33,324 nucleotides of DNA from Gemmatimonadota bacterium (GCA_947462095.1 CANHNQ010000025.1:1-33324); one strand, 5' to 3'; positions 15,546 through 25,218 are shown, counted from the first letter of the stretch. Notes: generated by a model not told the origin, from the letters alone. Translations and numbers: made by a program.

Positions 15546-16410
15546 CACCCCCGTAGGACACCGCACCGCGTGGCCGTGGCAGTCGTTAGTACGGGTGCGA
15601 CATCCGTCCATGCTGTACGACACGGATATCGCGACGCGCGAAACCTCGCTGCGGGTTGCCCTGCGCTCGCTCGTGGTCGTCGTGTTCTTCTGGTGGAGCG
15701 CCACGGGCATCATCTTCGCCCTCGAGCGCACCGAGGCGACGCGGGCGTTAGGGCTGCTACTGGCCAGCGCGCTCGCCCTCTGGGGGGCCGGGCTCCTCTA
15801 TCTCGAGCGCGACCGCGGGACGGCGTCGGGTGCACGACGCAGCTTCCTGGGCTCGGCGTTTCTGTGGACGTGGGTGCAAGTGGCCTTCTACGGCGGATGG
15901 CTCGTCGGCCCGCGATCGCTCATGGTGCCGGTGCCGGCGCAGTCGCCGAGTTGGGCGTTCGCGGTGCAGTCGGTGCTGTCGATGCTGTGGTATCAACTCG
16001 CCATGGTCGCGGTACTGATCATTACCGGTGTCCTCACGGCCCGTCGGGCCAACCGAGCCGGGTGGTGGTCACTCGTGCTCTTCTGGGTGACCCATCAGGC
16101 GGCCAGCATCAACATCTTCCTTGGCGTCGAAAATCCGGGTCGGGGATTCTTCCCCGAGTCGCTCACCTATCTCGAGTCGTACTTTGGTCCGCAGCGAAAC
16201 AGTTGGTTGCTGCCGATCAGCGTCGCGCTGCTGATCGTCTTCACCCTGCGCACGATTCTGCACGGCCTTCGCGATGCCTCGCCCGTGCGTCGGCAGGGGA
16301 TGATGCTGCTGTCGGTGCTCGGTGTGCTCGGCGTCCTTGAACTCTCGGTGCTCGGGATGCCCGTCACGCTTCCGTTCTGGCAGGCATTTCTCGACGTCCG
16401 CGGTTACTGA
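15538..16410 (+). CDS. puhE: PuhE-like photosynthetic complex assembly membrane protein (DUF3623 type)
   Basis: A membrane protein of about 290 residues with at least six hydrophobic segments. The segment LVLFWVTHQAASINIFLGVENPG followed by FFPESLTYLESYFGP and NSWLLPISV matches the conserved core of PuhE, which helps assemble the reaction centre-LH1 complex in purple bacteria; its mechanism is not established. The GTG at 15538 has GGAG seven bases upstream and overlaps the bchD stop by eight bases. An ATG at 15610 (MLYDTDIATRETSL) is an alternative that gives 266 residues, closer to the family average. PuhE usually sits with puhABC, so its place behind bchID is unusual. Confidence 0.85.
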   Translation: MHDTPVGHRTAWPWQSLVRVRHPSMLYDTDIATRETSLRVALRSLVVVVFFWWSATGIIFALERTEATRALGLLLASALALWGAGLLYLERDRGTASGARRSFLGSAFLWTWVQVAFYGGWLVGPRSLMVPVPAQSPSWAFAVQSVLSMLWYQLAMVAVLIITGVLTARRANRAGWWSLVLFWVTHQAASINIFLGVENPGRGFFPESLTYLESYFGPQRNSWLLPISVALLIVFTLRTILHGLRDASPVRRQGMMLLSVLGVLGVLELSVLGMPVTLPFWQAFLDVRGY

Positions 16411-16419
16411 TCGCCGACC

Positions 16420-17667
16420 TTACTCGTAGCGTAGCGCTTCGATCGGGTCGAGCCTGGCCGCTCGGCGGGCGGGCACCATCCCGAACACGATACCGATGCC
16501 GACCGAGACCACCACGGCGATGGCGGTCAGCTGCACGGGCACCGGTGCCGAGATGTCGAGCGCGAACGAGGCGACCCTGCCCAAGGCGAGGCCCACGACG
16601 ATGCCGATCGCCCCGCCGATACCGGTGAGTGTGCACGCCTCGACCAGGAACTGCAGGAGGATGTCGCCGCGCGTCGCCCCCATGGCCTTACGCACGCCGA
16701 TTTCCCGGGTGCGGCTGGTCACCGACACCGTCATGACCGCCATGACGCCGATACCGCCCACGAGCAGCGCGATGCTGGAGAGTACGACCATGACGAGAAA
16801 GAAGATGCTCGTCATGCCGTTGAAGGTCTCGAGAATCTGGTCCTGCGTGATCAGATCGAAGCTGTTGGGCGTACCCGGACGCAAGCCACGCAGCTCCCGG
16901 AGTGCCATGACGGCGGCCCCTTGGGCGTCGGATACCGTCACACCGGGCCGCGGTTTCACGGGAATCCACATGGCGTTCGTGCGGTCGATGGCGTAGCTGC
17001 GCTCCATGAAGTGAAAGGGCATGATCGCCCCCACCTTCTGACCGGGTGGCGCGAAGATATTACCGGGCTCCAGCCACAGTCCAATGACCTCGAGGGGGCG
17101 ACCACCGATGCGCACCAGACGGCCGATCATGCGCTCGCGACCGAAGAGCGTGCGCGCGGTCTCCTCCTGCAGCACGACGACCGGTGCGCCCGACGTGACT
17201 TCTTTGCGCGTAAACCAGCGGCCCTCCACGAGCTCGCCGCCCTGGATCTGCATGAACCCATCGTCGGCGCCGAAGATGGCCATCGATTGTGATCGTGTGC
17301 CTTCGGACTCAATGCGCGCGAGCATCTGCGCCCAGAGCGCGGCGTAGGCGACCTCGGGAAGACGGCGAAGACGTTCGGCTTCCCGCTCGTTCATATCGGG
17401 GCGGATACGAACGTCTTTGGGAAGATTGTCCGGATTGAGCGGCGTTTTGGAGAACTTCTTCAGCGCGTAGAACGTGGTGGGTCCGGCGATTTCGATCTGG
17501 GTGATGATCTGCGTGCGGATCCCATCCACGATCGCGGCCATCGCCATGACGGTCGCGACCCCGATCACCACGCCAAGAATCGTGAGCGCCGAGCGCAACT
17601 TGCTTACACGCAGGGCGTCGAAGGCAATGCGGACGTTCTCGGTTACCGCACCGACACGGAGTGCCAT
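16420..17667 (-). CDS. MacB/FtsX-type ABC transporter permease (copy 1, last in operon)
   Basis: A 415-residue permease with one N-terminal helix (ALTILGVVIGVATVMAM), a periplasmic MacB-like core domain of about 230 residues, and a C-terminal FtsX domain with three helices. Between them is the conserved SVTSRTREIGVRKAMGATRGDIL motif, and the end is LDPIEALRYE. The ATPase domain is absent, so it must use a separate ATP-binding subunit, probably the one at 21502-22308. It begins two bases after the preceding permease with CGGAG upstream of the ATG. Such proteins transmit ATP energy across the membrane to a MacA/TolC-type channel or to lipoprotein export. The substrate is unknown. It converges on puhE with nine bases between. 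Confidence 0.9.
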   Translation of the reverse strand: MALRVGAVTENVRIAFDALRVSKLRSALTILGVVIGVATVMAMAAIVDGIRTQIITQIEIAGPTTFYALKKFSKTPLNPDNLPKDVRIRPDMNEREAERLRRLPEVAYAALWAQMLARIESEGTRSQSMAIFGADDGFMQIQGGELVEGRWFTRKEVTSGAPVVVLQEETARTLFGRERMIGRLVRIGGRPLEVIGLWLEPGNIFAPPGQKVGAIMPFHFMERSYAIDRTNAMWIPVKPRPGVTVSDAQGAAVMALRELRGLRPGTPNSFDLITQDQILETFNGMTSIFFLVMVVLSSIALLVGGIGVMAVMTVSVTSRTREIGVRKAMGATRGDILLQFLVEACTLTGIGGAIGIVVGLALGRVASFALDISAPVPVQLTAIAVVVSVGIGIVFGMVPARRAARLDPIEALRYE

Positions 17668-17669
17668 GC

Positions 17670-18941
17670 TCAGGTCTCCGCGCGCATAGCCGTGATCGGA
17701 TCAAGCTTGGCGGCGCGGGACGCGGGATAGACGCCGAACGCCACGCCGATGGTGGCGCCGAGCGAGAGTGCCAAGGCCACACTCCACGGCGACACGACGG
17801 CCGGCAGCGGAGAGAATGTGGTGATCAACGCGGACAGCCCCCATCCGGCGATCACACCGAGCACACCACCGCTGAAGGCGAGTGCGATGGCCTCCGCCAG
17901 AAACTGGCGGCGCACATCGGTTGACGTGGCACCCACCGCCTTTCGCAGGCCAATCTCGTGTGTACGCTCGGTGACCGCCATCAGCATGATGTTCATGATC
18001 ACGATGCCACCCACCAGAATGCCGATAGCCACGACTGCCGGTACAACGGCAAACAGCACTTTGGTCAACTGCGTCCAGAACTCGACGAATGCTTCGCCGG
18101 TTCCGATGTCGAAGTTGTCCCGTTCCGAGGGGCGCAGTCGGCGCGCCAGTCGCATCGCCTCCTGCGCGCGCCCCATCGCGGGAGCGACCTCGCCCGCTTC
18201 ACGCATTTTCACCGAGATCGTGCTGTTCTGCCGGAGGCCGTAGATGGACTCGAACGAGGAAATCGGCATGAGCACGAAGCCGTCGAACGACTGTCCGAGC
18301 ACTCGACCTTTCGGAGCCACCACGCCGATGATGGTGAACCGTTGGCCCATGATGCGGACGTCCTGATTGATCGGCGACGCACCTTGGAAGAGGTTGAGCG
18401 CCACGTCACTGCCGATGACAATCACTGGACGCCGCTCCCGGACGTCGAGCTCGTTGAGCGGACGTCCATCAGTGAATCGATAGTCTTGGACGGTCTGATA
18501 GCCTTCGGTCACGCCGAAGACCAGCACGCTGCCCAGCGAACGATCACGCCAGACGACATCGGCCTGCGGCGTCGGCCACCCGGACTGCAAGGCAATGGCC
18601 TGCGCGTCCGGCAGCGCCTTCGCCACGGCGTCCGCGTCACGTTCATCCACACGCGGCCGTCGTCGTAACAGGCTGAATTCGTCGTCGGTGAAGAGTCCGA
18701 GACTGATCGGCAGGCGTCGCACTTGAAAGGTGTTCATGCCGATCATGGCATCGGCGATGTTCTCCTTGACGTACGCGTTCATTCCCTGAATGATCGCCAC
18801 GACCGCCACAAGGAAACCGACCGAAACGACGATGCCCAGCAGCGTGGCGGCGGTGCGCAGCGGATTGACGCGAAGCTGCAAGACCGACAATCGAATGATG
18901 TCGGAGAAGCGCATGCGGGAGGCCGCTTCCCGATTACTCAT
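17670..18941 (-). CDS. MacB/FtsX-type ABC transporter permease (copy 2)
   Basis: A 423-residue permease of the same architecture: helix AATLLGIVVSVGFLVAVVAIIQG, periplasmic MacB core domain, then the FtsX domain with AVTERTHEIGLRKAVGATSTDV and the end LDPITAMRAET. The start ATG at 18941 overlaps the upstream gene by eight bases. A second ATG at 18914 (MRFSDIIRLSVLQLR) would remove nine residues and cannot be excluded. The sequence differs considerably from copies 1, 3 and 4 in the periplasmic part, so this looks like an old paralogue and not a recent duplication. Confidence 0.9.
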   Translation of the reverse strand: MSNREAASRMRFSDIIRLSVLQLRVNPLRTAATLLGIVVSVGFLVAVVAIIQGMNAYVKENIADAMIGMNTFQVRRLPISLGLFTDDEFSLLRRRPRVDERDADAVAKALPDAQAIALQSGWPTPQADVVWRDRSLGSVLVFGVTEGYQTVQDYRFTDGRPLNELDVRERRPVIVIGSDVALNLFQGASPINQDVRIMGQRFTIIGVVAPKGRVLGQSFDGFVLMPISSFESIYGLRQNSTISVKMREAGEVAPAMGRAQEAMRLARRLRPSERDNFDIGTGEAFVEFWTQLTKVLFAVVPAVVAIGILVGGIVIMNIMLMAVTERTHEIGLRKAVGATSTDVRRQFLAEAIALAFSGGVLGVIAGWGLSALITTFSPLPAVVSPWSVALALSLGATIGVAFGVYPASRAAKLDPITAMRAET

Positions 18942-20190
18942 GCCGGAGCGCTTCGACCGGGTCAAGTCGCGACGCACGCATGGCGGGGAGCATGCCGAAC
19001 GCCACGCCGGTGACCGCGCTCGCGATCAGTGCGGTTGCCACGATACTGCCGGGGAGCGTGGCAGGGATCGACGTGTTCGTGCGTATCACCCACGCCAGCA
19101 GCGCACCGAGTGCGAGTCCGACGAAGGCGCCGATGCTGGTCATGGTCGATGCTTCCACCAGAAACTGCCAGCGAATCGTGCCCGACGTGGCACCGAGCGC
19201 CTTTCGTACGCCGATTTCGCGCGTGCGCTCCGTGACCGAAATCATCATGATGGCGACGACACCCACTCCGCCGACCAGCAGGGCGACGGCCGACAGCGCC
19301 AGACCGACGGCGAAGATGGCGCCGAACAGTTGGTTGAAGGTGTCCATCAAGCGATCCTGCTCCACGAGATAGAACGTGGCACGGTCGCCGGGGCGCAGTC
19401 CGCGGCGGGCGCGCATGGACGCCAGCACCTCGTCCATGACCTCCCCTTGCGATACCGTCCGCAGCGGGCGAACCAAAAGACTGAGACTGTTACGCGACAC
19501 ATCAAGACTGCGCACCGCCGCTTGGATGGGAATGATCGCGCGCGGGGTGTCCGGCCCCTTGCCCTCGAGCGACTTCAGAAAGCCGGCCTTGGGCGCGTAG
19601 ATCCCGATGACGGTGAACTGTCGACCGCTGATCATGATCTGTTTGCCGATCGCATCCGACTCGCCGAACAGTTGCACTTTCAACGTATCGTTCACGAGGA
19701 CCACTGGCTGTCCGGCGTCGTACTCGGTACGCGTAAAGTTGCGCCCCGGGAAGATGTCGGAGGCATCGACCGACGGCCATTCCACGCTGTAGGCGTCGTA
19801 GCCGACGTTGTCCACGCGACTGTTGCGATACGCGAAGTTCCCCTGGCCGCCGAGCACGCCGATGACGTTCTCCACGCCCGGGATGCGCTTGATCATCTCC
19901 CACTCGGCGAACGAGATCGCCGGGTTGCTGCGATCCGGGCACTTCTCGTCGGTACCATCGCAGCCGCTGATGCCAGAGCTGCGGCGCTGCACGATGAAGG
20001 TGGTCGCGCCGATCTGCTCGAGGTCCTGCTGGAACGAGGCGCGGATCCCATTCACGACCGCGCCCATGGCGACGACCACGAATACCCCGATAGCCACACC
20101 GGCGATGGTCAGGGCGGCGCGTACCTTGTTCGAGCGGATCGATTCCAGTGCCATTCCGACACCTTCAAAGACCAGTAAGAATCGATTCAT
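18934..20190 (-). CDS. MacB/FtsX-type ABC transporter permease (copy 3)
   Basis: A 418-residue permease: N-terminal helix ALTIAGVAIGVFVVVAMGAVVNG, MacB-like periplasmic domain, FtsX domain with SVTERTREIGVRKALGATSGTI and the end LDPVEALRHE. The periplasmic part has a pair of cysteines (SGCDGTDEKCPD, about residues 77-86) not seen in the other copies, which may form a disulphide. AGGA lies upstream of the ATG. It starts four bases after copy 4 and overlaps copy 2. Confidence 0.9.
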   Translation of the reverse strand: MNRFLLVFEGVGMALESIRSNKVRAALTIAGVAIGVFVVVAMGAVVNGIRASFQQDLEQIGATTFIVQRRSSGISGCDGTDEKCPDRSNPAISFAEWEMIKRIPGVENVIGVLGGQGNFAYRNSRVDNVGYDAYSVEWPSVDASDIFPGRNFTRTEYDAGQPVVLVNDTLKVQLFGESDAIGKQIMISGRQFTVIGIYAPKAGFLKSLEGKGPDTPRAIIPIQAAVRSLDVSRNSLSLLVRPLRTVSQGEVMDEVLASMRARRGLRPGDRATFYLVEQDRLMDTFNQLFGAIFAVGLALSAVALLVGGVGVVAIMMISVTERTREIGVRKALGATSGTIRWQFLVEASTMTSIGAFVGLALGALLAWVIRTNTSIPATLPGSIVATALIASAVTGVAFGMLPAMRASRLDPVEALRHE

Positions 20191-20194
20191 GCGA

Positions 20195-21457
20195 TTAATC
20201 CTGGCGCAGTGCGGTAATGGGGTCCAGTCGCGACGCGCGACTGGCAGGATACAGGCCGGCGGCTATCCCGACGCCCGCTCCGGTGACGAGCGCCGCGACG
20301 ATGGACCACGGTGCCACGGCAGCGGGAAGCGGCGTGAACGCGGCGATGAGTTCGGCGAGTCCGATCCCCAAGCCAATGCCGATCGCGGCACCGAGTGTGC
20401 TGAGGGTGGCCGCCTCGACCAAGAACTGCGACAGGATGTCGGCGCGCTTGGCGCCGAGCGCCTTGCGCACACCGATTTCGCGCGTGCGTTCGGCGACGGC
20501 GACCAGCATGATGTTCATGATGACCATCGCACCGACCACGAGACTGATGGCGGGAAGCGCGGTGCCGAACAGCACGAGACGACCTTTGAGTTGCTTGATG
20601 AAGCCGAACGCGGCGTCCTGGGTGATGAGGCCGAAATCGTCGGGCTCTCCCGCACGAAGGCCGCGAAGCGAACGGAGGGCGCCGCGGGCGGCTTCCATAC
20701 CGTCCGGCAGATCCGCTTGCGTGGGGGCCTGCACGATCAGCGACGAGATGTCACGCAGCGGGCGAATGATGCGCCCCATCGGTGACGTGTACGGCGCGAT
20801 GGCATTGCGGTCGAGTGAGAACCCGAACACCGATCCCTGCTTCTCGATGACACCGATCACCGTGAACGGCACGCCCGCGACACGGAGCTGCCGTCCTTCG
20901 GGGTTGAGCCCCGGGAAAAAATGCTCGGCGACCTCCGTGCCGATCACGATCACCCGCGCGCCGGAACGCACTTCCTGATCTGTGAAGGCCCGGCCAACCG
21001 TTACCGGAAAATTCTTGATATCGAAGTAGTTCGCATCGGTCGCGACGGCCTGGACTTGCCGCGGGCGGGCGCCCGGCGCCGACGCGTACTTGAACGTCTC
21101 GCTTGAGATACTGGACTTCATCGTGGCGGGGATCGCCGCGCGAACGGCCTCGATGTCGGGCATTCTGATCAGCGGCCGCCGCTGGGCGGACCGTGCGTCG
21201 AAGCCGCGATTCCCCCCGGGGCCGACATTGCTGAATCGCCGCAGCGTGAACGTGTTACTGCCGATCAGTCGGGCGGCAAAATCTTCTTCGACGTAGCGCC
21301 CCATCCCTTCAACGATGGAGACCACGGCGATAAGGAACATCACGCCAATGGTCACCCCCAGGAGGGTGAAGGCGCTCTTGAGTTTCTGAACTCGAATCTG
21401 GGTCAGCGCCAGACCGATCGCGTCTCGTGTTTTCACGTTGGATTGAATGACAGCCAC
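20195..21457 (-). CDS. MacB/FtsX-type ABC transporter permease (copy 4, first in operon)
   Basis: A 420-residue permease with the same layout: helix AFTLLGVTIGVMFLIAVVSIVEG, MacB core domain, FtsX domain with AVAERTREIGVRKALGAKRADIL and the end LDPITALRQD. The periplasmic half holds a Gly/Arg-rich stretch (RRFSNVGPGGNRGFDARS). The start is a GTG at 21457 without a clear ribosome binding site; a second GTG at 21436 is possible. It is 44 bases behind the ATPase gene. Copies 2 and 4 share the MGRYVEEDFAARLIG/MNAYVKENIADAMIG type of segment after the first helix, so these two may be the closer pair. Confidence 0.9.
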   Translation of the reverse strand: MAVIQSNVKTRDAIGLALTQIRVQKLKSAFTLLGVTIGVMFLIAVVSIVEGMGRYVEEDFAARLIGSNTFTLRRFSNVGPGGNRGFDARSAQRRPLIRMPDIEAVRAAIPATMKSSISSETFKYASAPGARPRQVQAVATDANYFDIKNFPVTVGRAFTDQEVRSGARVIVIGTEVAEHFFPGLNPEGRQLRVAGVPFTVIGVIEKQGSVFGFSLDRNAIAPYTSPMGRIIRPLRDISSLIVQAPTQADLPDGMEAARGALRSLRGLRAGEPDDFGLITQDAAFGFIKQLKGRLVLFGTALPAISLVVGAMVIMNIMLVAVAERTREIGVRKALGAKRADILSQFLVEAATLSTLGAAIGIGLGIGLAELIAAFTPLPAAVAPWSIVAALVTGAGVGIAAGLYPASRASRLDPITALRQD

Positions 21458-21501
21458 TGCAGGTCCGGCCGGTGGATACCGACCGGGTCGTACCGCACCA
21501 C

Positions 21502-22308
21502 TCAGTGCACGCGCTCGCCGGACAGCTTGACGGCGTATTGAGCGCGTGTTTCGTCGCTTGAGATGACGCCGTCGCGCAGCACGATGATGCGCTGGGCGTG
21601 CACGGCGATGTCCGGTTCGTGTGTGACCATGACCACGGTCTGCCCCTGTGCGGCGAGCTCTTCGAACACGCGCATGATCTCTTCCGAGGTCTGCGAGTCG
21701 AGGTTGCCCGTGGGTTCATCCGCCAGCAGAATGGACGGACGATTCACGAGGGCGCGCGCGATGGCAACACGCTGGCGCTGACCACCGGAGAGTTCGTTCG
21801 GCCGGTGATGCATGCGCTGGCCGAGTTGCACGCGTTCCAACGCTTCCGTGGCGCGCTTCTTCCGTTCATCGGCCGAGATGCCGGCGTACACGAGCGGGAG
21901 TTCGACGTTCTGCAGCGCCGATGCGCGGGGCAGGAGGTTGAACGTCTGAAACACGAATCCGATTTCCTTGTTGCGCACGCGGGCGAGCGCATCGTCGGAC
22001 ATCGTGCTGACCAGCATGCCGTTCAGCCAGTACTCGCCTTCGTTCGGCGTGTCGAGGCAGCCGATGAGATTCATGAGCGTCGACTTGCCGGATCCCGACG
22101 GCCCCATGATCGCGACATACTCGTTGCGCCGGATGGCGAGATCGACGCCGCGGAGGGCGCGGACGATTTCACCACCCATGTCGTACTGGCGCTTCAGCTG
22201 TCGCGTCACGATGACCCAGTCCTTGCCCGGGGCGACGCCGGCGGCGGTGGTGACCGCCTGGCGCTCTCCGGTGGTGCTGAGTCCGATGTCGTCGAGTGCC
22301 TTGCTCAC
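21502..22308 (-). CDS. ABC transporter ATP-binding protein, MacB/LolD type
   Basis: A 268-residue ATPase subunit. Walker [10 protein letters not shown] is at residues 69-77, the signature [15 protein letters not shown] starts at 173, Walker [13 protein letters not shown] at 193-204, and the H-loop His is at about 230 (VMVTHEPD). The sequence follows the MacB/LolD subfamily ([35 protein letters not shown]). About 30 residues precede the usual fold. The start is a GTG that overlaps the adaptor gene stop (GTGA). It is the only ATPase for the four downstream permeases. Confidence 0.95.
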   Translation of the reverse strand: MSKALDDIGLSTTGERQAVTTAAGVAPGKDWVIVTRQLKRQYDMGGEIVRALRGVDLAIRRNEYVAIMGPSGSGKSTLMNLIGCLDTPNEGEYWLNGMLVSTMSDDALARVRNKEIGFVFQTFNLLPRASALQNVELPLVYAGISADERKKRATEALERVQLGQRMHHRPNELSGGQRQRVAIARALVNRPSILLADEPTGNLDSQTSEEIMRVFEELAAQGQTVVMVTHEPDIAVHAQRIIVLRDGVISSDETRAQYAVKLSGERVH

Positions 22309-23591
22309 GGCGTTTTTCCGGCGGCCGGTGCCTTCTTGTCCTCGACCTTCGCCGTCTTGATCATGGCGCCGTCCTTGAGTTCGCGGATCGCCTGATACGT
22401 GCCGGCCACGATGGTCTCGCCGCTCTTCAGACCGTCGAGCACTTCGAAATGACGCTCGCCGGCGATCCCGACCTTCACGGGGCGGAAGCTGACTTTGTTG
22501 TCGGTCCCCACGACGAAGACGCCTTCCACGTCGCGCTTGCCCACTTCCTTCGTCGGCTGGCGGCCCACCGTCACGGCCGAGTCGCCGTTCGGGAGGTCTT
22601 CATTTTCGCGAACCGTGAGGGCGATGATCGGAATGCTGAGCACCTTGGTCCGCGACGCCGTCACGATCTTGGCCGTGGCCGAAAAGTCGGGGCGGGTGTC
22701 CTGCGGCGGGTTCACGAGCTCGACGCGTACTTCGTAGTCGATGGCCTGGTCGCCGGTGGTCGCGGCGGCCGACTTCGTGACCGAGCTGTTCGAGATTTCA
22801 ACGACGCGGCCGACAAACGTGGTGTCGGGGAAGGCGTCGATCTGGATGAGCGCCGAGTCGCCCACGCTGATACGCGCGACGTCGGTTTCGTCGACCTTCA
22901 CCTTCGTTTCGAGCACACTCATGTCGCTGATCGTCATGAGTGTCGCCGCATCCTTGTTCAGCGTACCCATGATGGCCGTTTCGCCTTCTTCCACATTGAG
23001 GCGGGTAATCTTGCCGCTCATGGGGGCGATGATCGTCGTCCGGTTGAGCGCCTGACGCGCGTCACGTACCGAGGCCACGGCCTGATCCACGCTGAAGCTG
23101 GCGGCCGCCGCCAATTCCTTGTTCACGTCGGCCTGCGTCTTGAGCTGTTCGAGCTGCTCGTCGCTAACGAGTTCCGGCGACTGCTGCTTGATCTTGAGTG
23201 AGCGCTCGTAGTTGCGCTGGGCCTGCAGCAGGCTGGCGCGCGACTGCGCGGCCTGCGCGCGGGAGGACGCCAGAAACGCCTCGGAACGCTGGAGGGCGGC
23301 CGTGACCTGCTCCGGGTCGATCTGCAGCAGGAACTGCCCCTTCTTCACGACGTCGCCTTCCTTCACGGAGAGGCGCACGATCTTGCCGGTCACGTCGGCC
23401 GAGACATCGACTTTGGTGCGCGGCTGAATCTGTCCGCTGGCGGTGACCGACGCGACGAGGTCACGCGTCTCGACCGCTTCGGTGCGCACTTCGACCGGCT
23501 TCGTGCTGTTCTTCTTCGCGCTGATTACGGCAAGGGCGGCAACGGCGATGACTACGACGCCGCCAATCCCGATTTTTACACCTTTCGTCAT
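22305..23591 (-). CDS. MacA/HlyD-type periplasmic adaptor protein
   Basis: A 428-residue membrane fusion protein. One N-terminal helix ([18 protein letters not shown]) anchors it in the inner membrane. It is followed by a beta-barrel/lipoyl half ([23 protein letters not shown]), an alpha-helical hairpin (about residues 110-180, with [24 protein letters not shown]), the second lipoyl half ([20 protein letters not shown]) and a C-terminal barrel. It links the inner-membrane permeases to the TolC-like channel encoded 12 bases upstream. The end is Lys/Ala/Pro-rich. Confidence 0.93.
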   Translation of the reverse strand: MTKGVKIGIGGVVVIAVAALAVISAKKNSTKPVEVRTEAVETRDLVASVTASGQIQPRTKVDVSADVTGKIVRLSVKEGDVVKKGQFLLQIDPEQVTAALQRSEAFLASSRAQAAQSRASLLQAQRNYERSLKIKQQSPELVSDEQLEQLKTQADVNKELAAAASFSVDQAVASVRDARQALNRTTIIAPMSGKITRLNVEEGETAIMGTLNKDAATLMTISDMSVLETKVKVDETDVARISVGDSALIQIDAFPDTTFVGRVVEISNSSVTKSAAATTGDQAIDYEVRVELVNPPQDTRPDFSATAKIVTASRTKVLSIPIIALTVRENEDLPNGDSAVTVGRQPTKEVGKRDVEGVFVVGTDNKVSFRPVKVGIAGERHFEVLDGLKSGETIVAGTYQAIRELKDGAMIKTAKVEDKKAPAAGKTP

Positions 23592-23603
23592 GACTGGTCT
23601 CTG

Positions 23604-25103
23604 TTAGCGGATGGGACGGCCGACGGCATTTTCCAGCGCCGCGAATGCCCGTTGTACATCGAAGACGGCCGTGATTCGGTCGGTCTCGGCGCGCTCGTAG
23701 TCGCCGCGGGCCTGTACGAGATCGACGATGCTGATAGCCCCGACGCGGTAGCGCTCTTGCGCCAGCGAGAGGGCCGTGCGGGCGGTACGCACGTTCTGTT
23801 CCTGCAGGACCACCGTTTGCTGCGCCGTGCTGAGCGAGAGGTACGCCGCTGTCACGTCAGCCGTGACGCGCAGTTCCTGCGCGCGCACATCATTCTGGGC
23901 GTTGCGGCGCTGCACGCTGGCCTGCTCTACTTGCTGCTCGCGACGCCACCCGTTGAAGACCGGCACGGAGAAGGATGCCGACAGCGAGTACGGGTTGCGT
24001 GTGAAGTCGAACGGATACTTGCTCTGCGCCGCACGGATGGCGGCTTCCTGCGCCGTCGTGAAGGTAACCGCGTTGCACTGGGACAGATTGTTCGGCAGGC
24101 CGAGGCGGTCGCGCACCTCTTCACTGCGGATGCACGAGGCCTTGCCGGCGAGGGTGCTCGTCTGGCTCTGGCTGATGAGCAATCCGGTGTTGGTGAAGCG
24201 GTTCGTGAACGCCGAGACGTTGGCCGACAGCGAGAGCGACGGGAAGTACGCGCTGCGGGCCGAGGCCTGCGTGCGTCGGGCCGATTCTTCGCGGGCGCGG
24301 AAGGCGCCGAGCGCCGGGTTGCTGCGGCGGGCCATCTCAAGAATGGCCGGAAGATCGATGGCTGGCGGAGCGGCAAGGTTGGCGTCCAGTTTTGCCTCAG
24401 CGGGCGCATCGATACCGATGGCCTGGAAGAGGCGGACGATTTCGATGGCGGCCTGATTCCGCGTGTTCAACGAGGCGACGCGCTGCTGTCCGTCGGCCAC
24501 TTCGGCGCGCTGTACGTCGAGCTGCGTGCCGGAGCCGACCTGAAGCCGCGCGCGGGCCAACTGCAGCTGCGTCTGCGTGGTCGCCTGCAGGGTGTCCTGC
24601 AGCGCTGCCCGCGCCTGTGCCTGCAGTGCCGTGAGGTACTGATTGGTGACCTCGTTCCGCACACGCTGCTCGGCCGTGGCGATGTCGGCTTCGGTTGCAT
24701 TCTGGTTCGCCTGCGCCGCACGCTTGTCGTTCAGGGTCGCGAGCGAGAGCTGCAGGTTGGCATTGACCGAGGCGTCCGTCGAGAGCTGGTCGTTGGTGGA
24801 CCCGAAGGCCTGGCCCTGGAGAAAGGTCTGGCGTCCTTCACGATAGCCGCCACCCATGCTCGTGTTGACGCTCGGGAGGAACGCGCCCTTCGCGGAGCGA
24901 ACCGCGGCGGCGGCTGTCCGCCGGGCGTTGATTGATGTCTGCAGCGCGGGATTGTTCCGGCGTGCGAGCGCCAAGGCGTCCGTGAGCGTGATGACAGCCC
25001 CCGGAGCAGGGGCGGTCTGCGCTGTGGCGAGTGTCGGGCCGATCCCGACGACTGCCAGGCTGACCGCGAACGCGTAGGCGAATGCGTATGCGTGAATTCT
25101 CAT
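23604..25103 (-). CDS. TolC-family outer membrane efflux protein
   Basis: A 499-residue outer membrane factor that forms the exit duct of the export system. The start ATG at 25103 gives a signal peptide (MRIHAYAFAYAFAVSLAVV, cleavage near ATAQ); an ATG at 25127 would lengthen it by eight residues. Two internal repeats typical of TolC are visible, each beginning with a helix such as LTDALALARRNNPAL and, in the second half, ILEMARRSNPALGAF. It ends with AFAALENAVGRPIR, common in this family. It opens the seven-gene operon. The 115 bases upstream hold a TTGACT and a weak GGAG/CTCC inverted repeat but no convincing promoter. Confidence 0.93.
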   Translation of the reverse strand: MRIHAYAFAYAFAVSLAVVGIGPTLATAQTAPAPGAVITLTDALALARRNNPALQTSINARRTAAAAVRSAKGAFLPSVNTSMGGGYREGRQTFLQGQAFGSTNDQLSTDASVNANLQLSLATLNDKRAAQANQNATEADIATAEQRVRNEVTNQYLTALQAQARAALQDTLQATTQTQLQLARARLQVGSGTQLDVQRAEVADGQQRVASLNTRNQAAIEIVRLFQAIGIDAPAEAKLDANLAAPPAIDLPAILEMARRSNPALGAFRAREESARRTQASARSAYFPSLSLSANVSAFTNRFTNTGLLISQSQTSTLAGKASCIRSEEVRDRLGLPNNLSQCNAVTFTTAQEAAIRAAQSKYPFDFTRNPYSLSASFSVPVFNGWRREQQVEQASVQRRNAQNDVRAQELRVTADVTAAYLSLSTAQQTVVLQEQNVRTARTALSLAQERYRVGAISIVDLVQARGDYERAETDRITAVFDVQRAFAALENAVGRPIR

Positions 25104-25218
25104 GGGGACGAAGCAGGTGGAGGACATAGTCAAGGGGCGTACGCATCCCGAGCTGTGATGGTTTCATTCGACACGCGCACGGAGGGTGGATCTCTCCGCA
25201 GGCGTCGGCGGCGACGTG

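Noticed and set aside
16420-21457. Recent gene amplification of the permeases
   Set aside because: The four copies differ strongly in their periplasmic parts and only motifs are shared, so no recent DNA duplication or mobile element is indicated.
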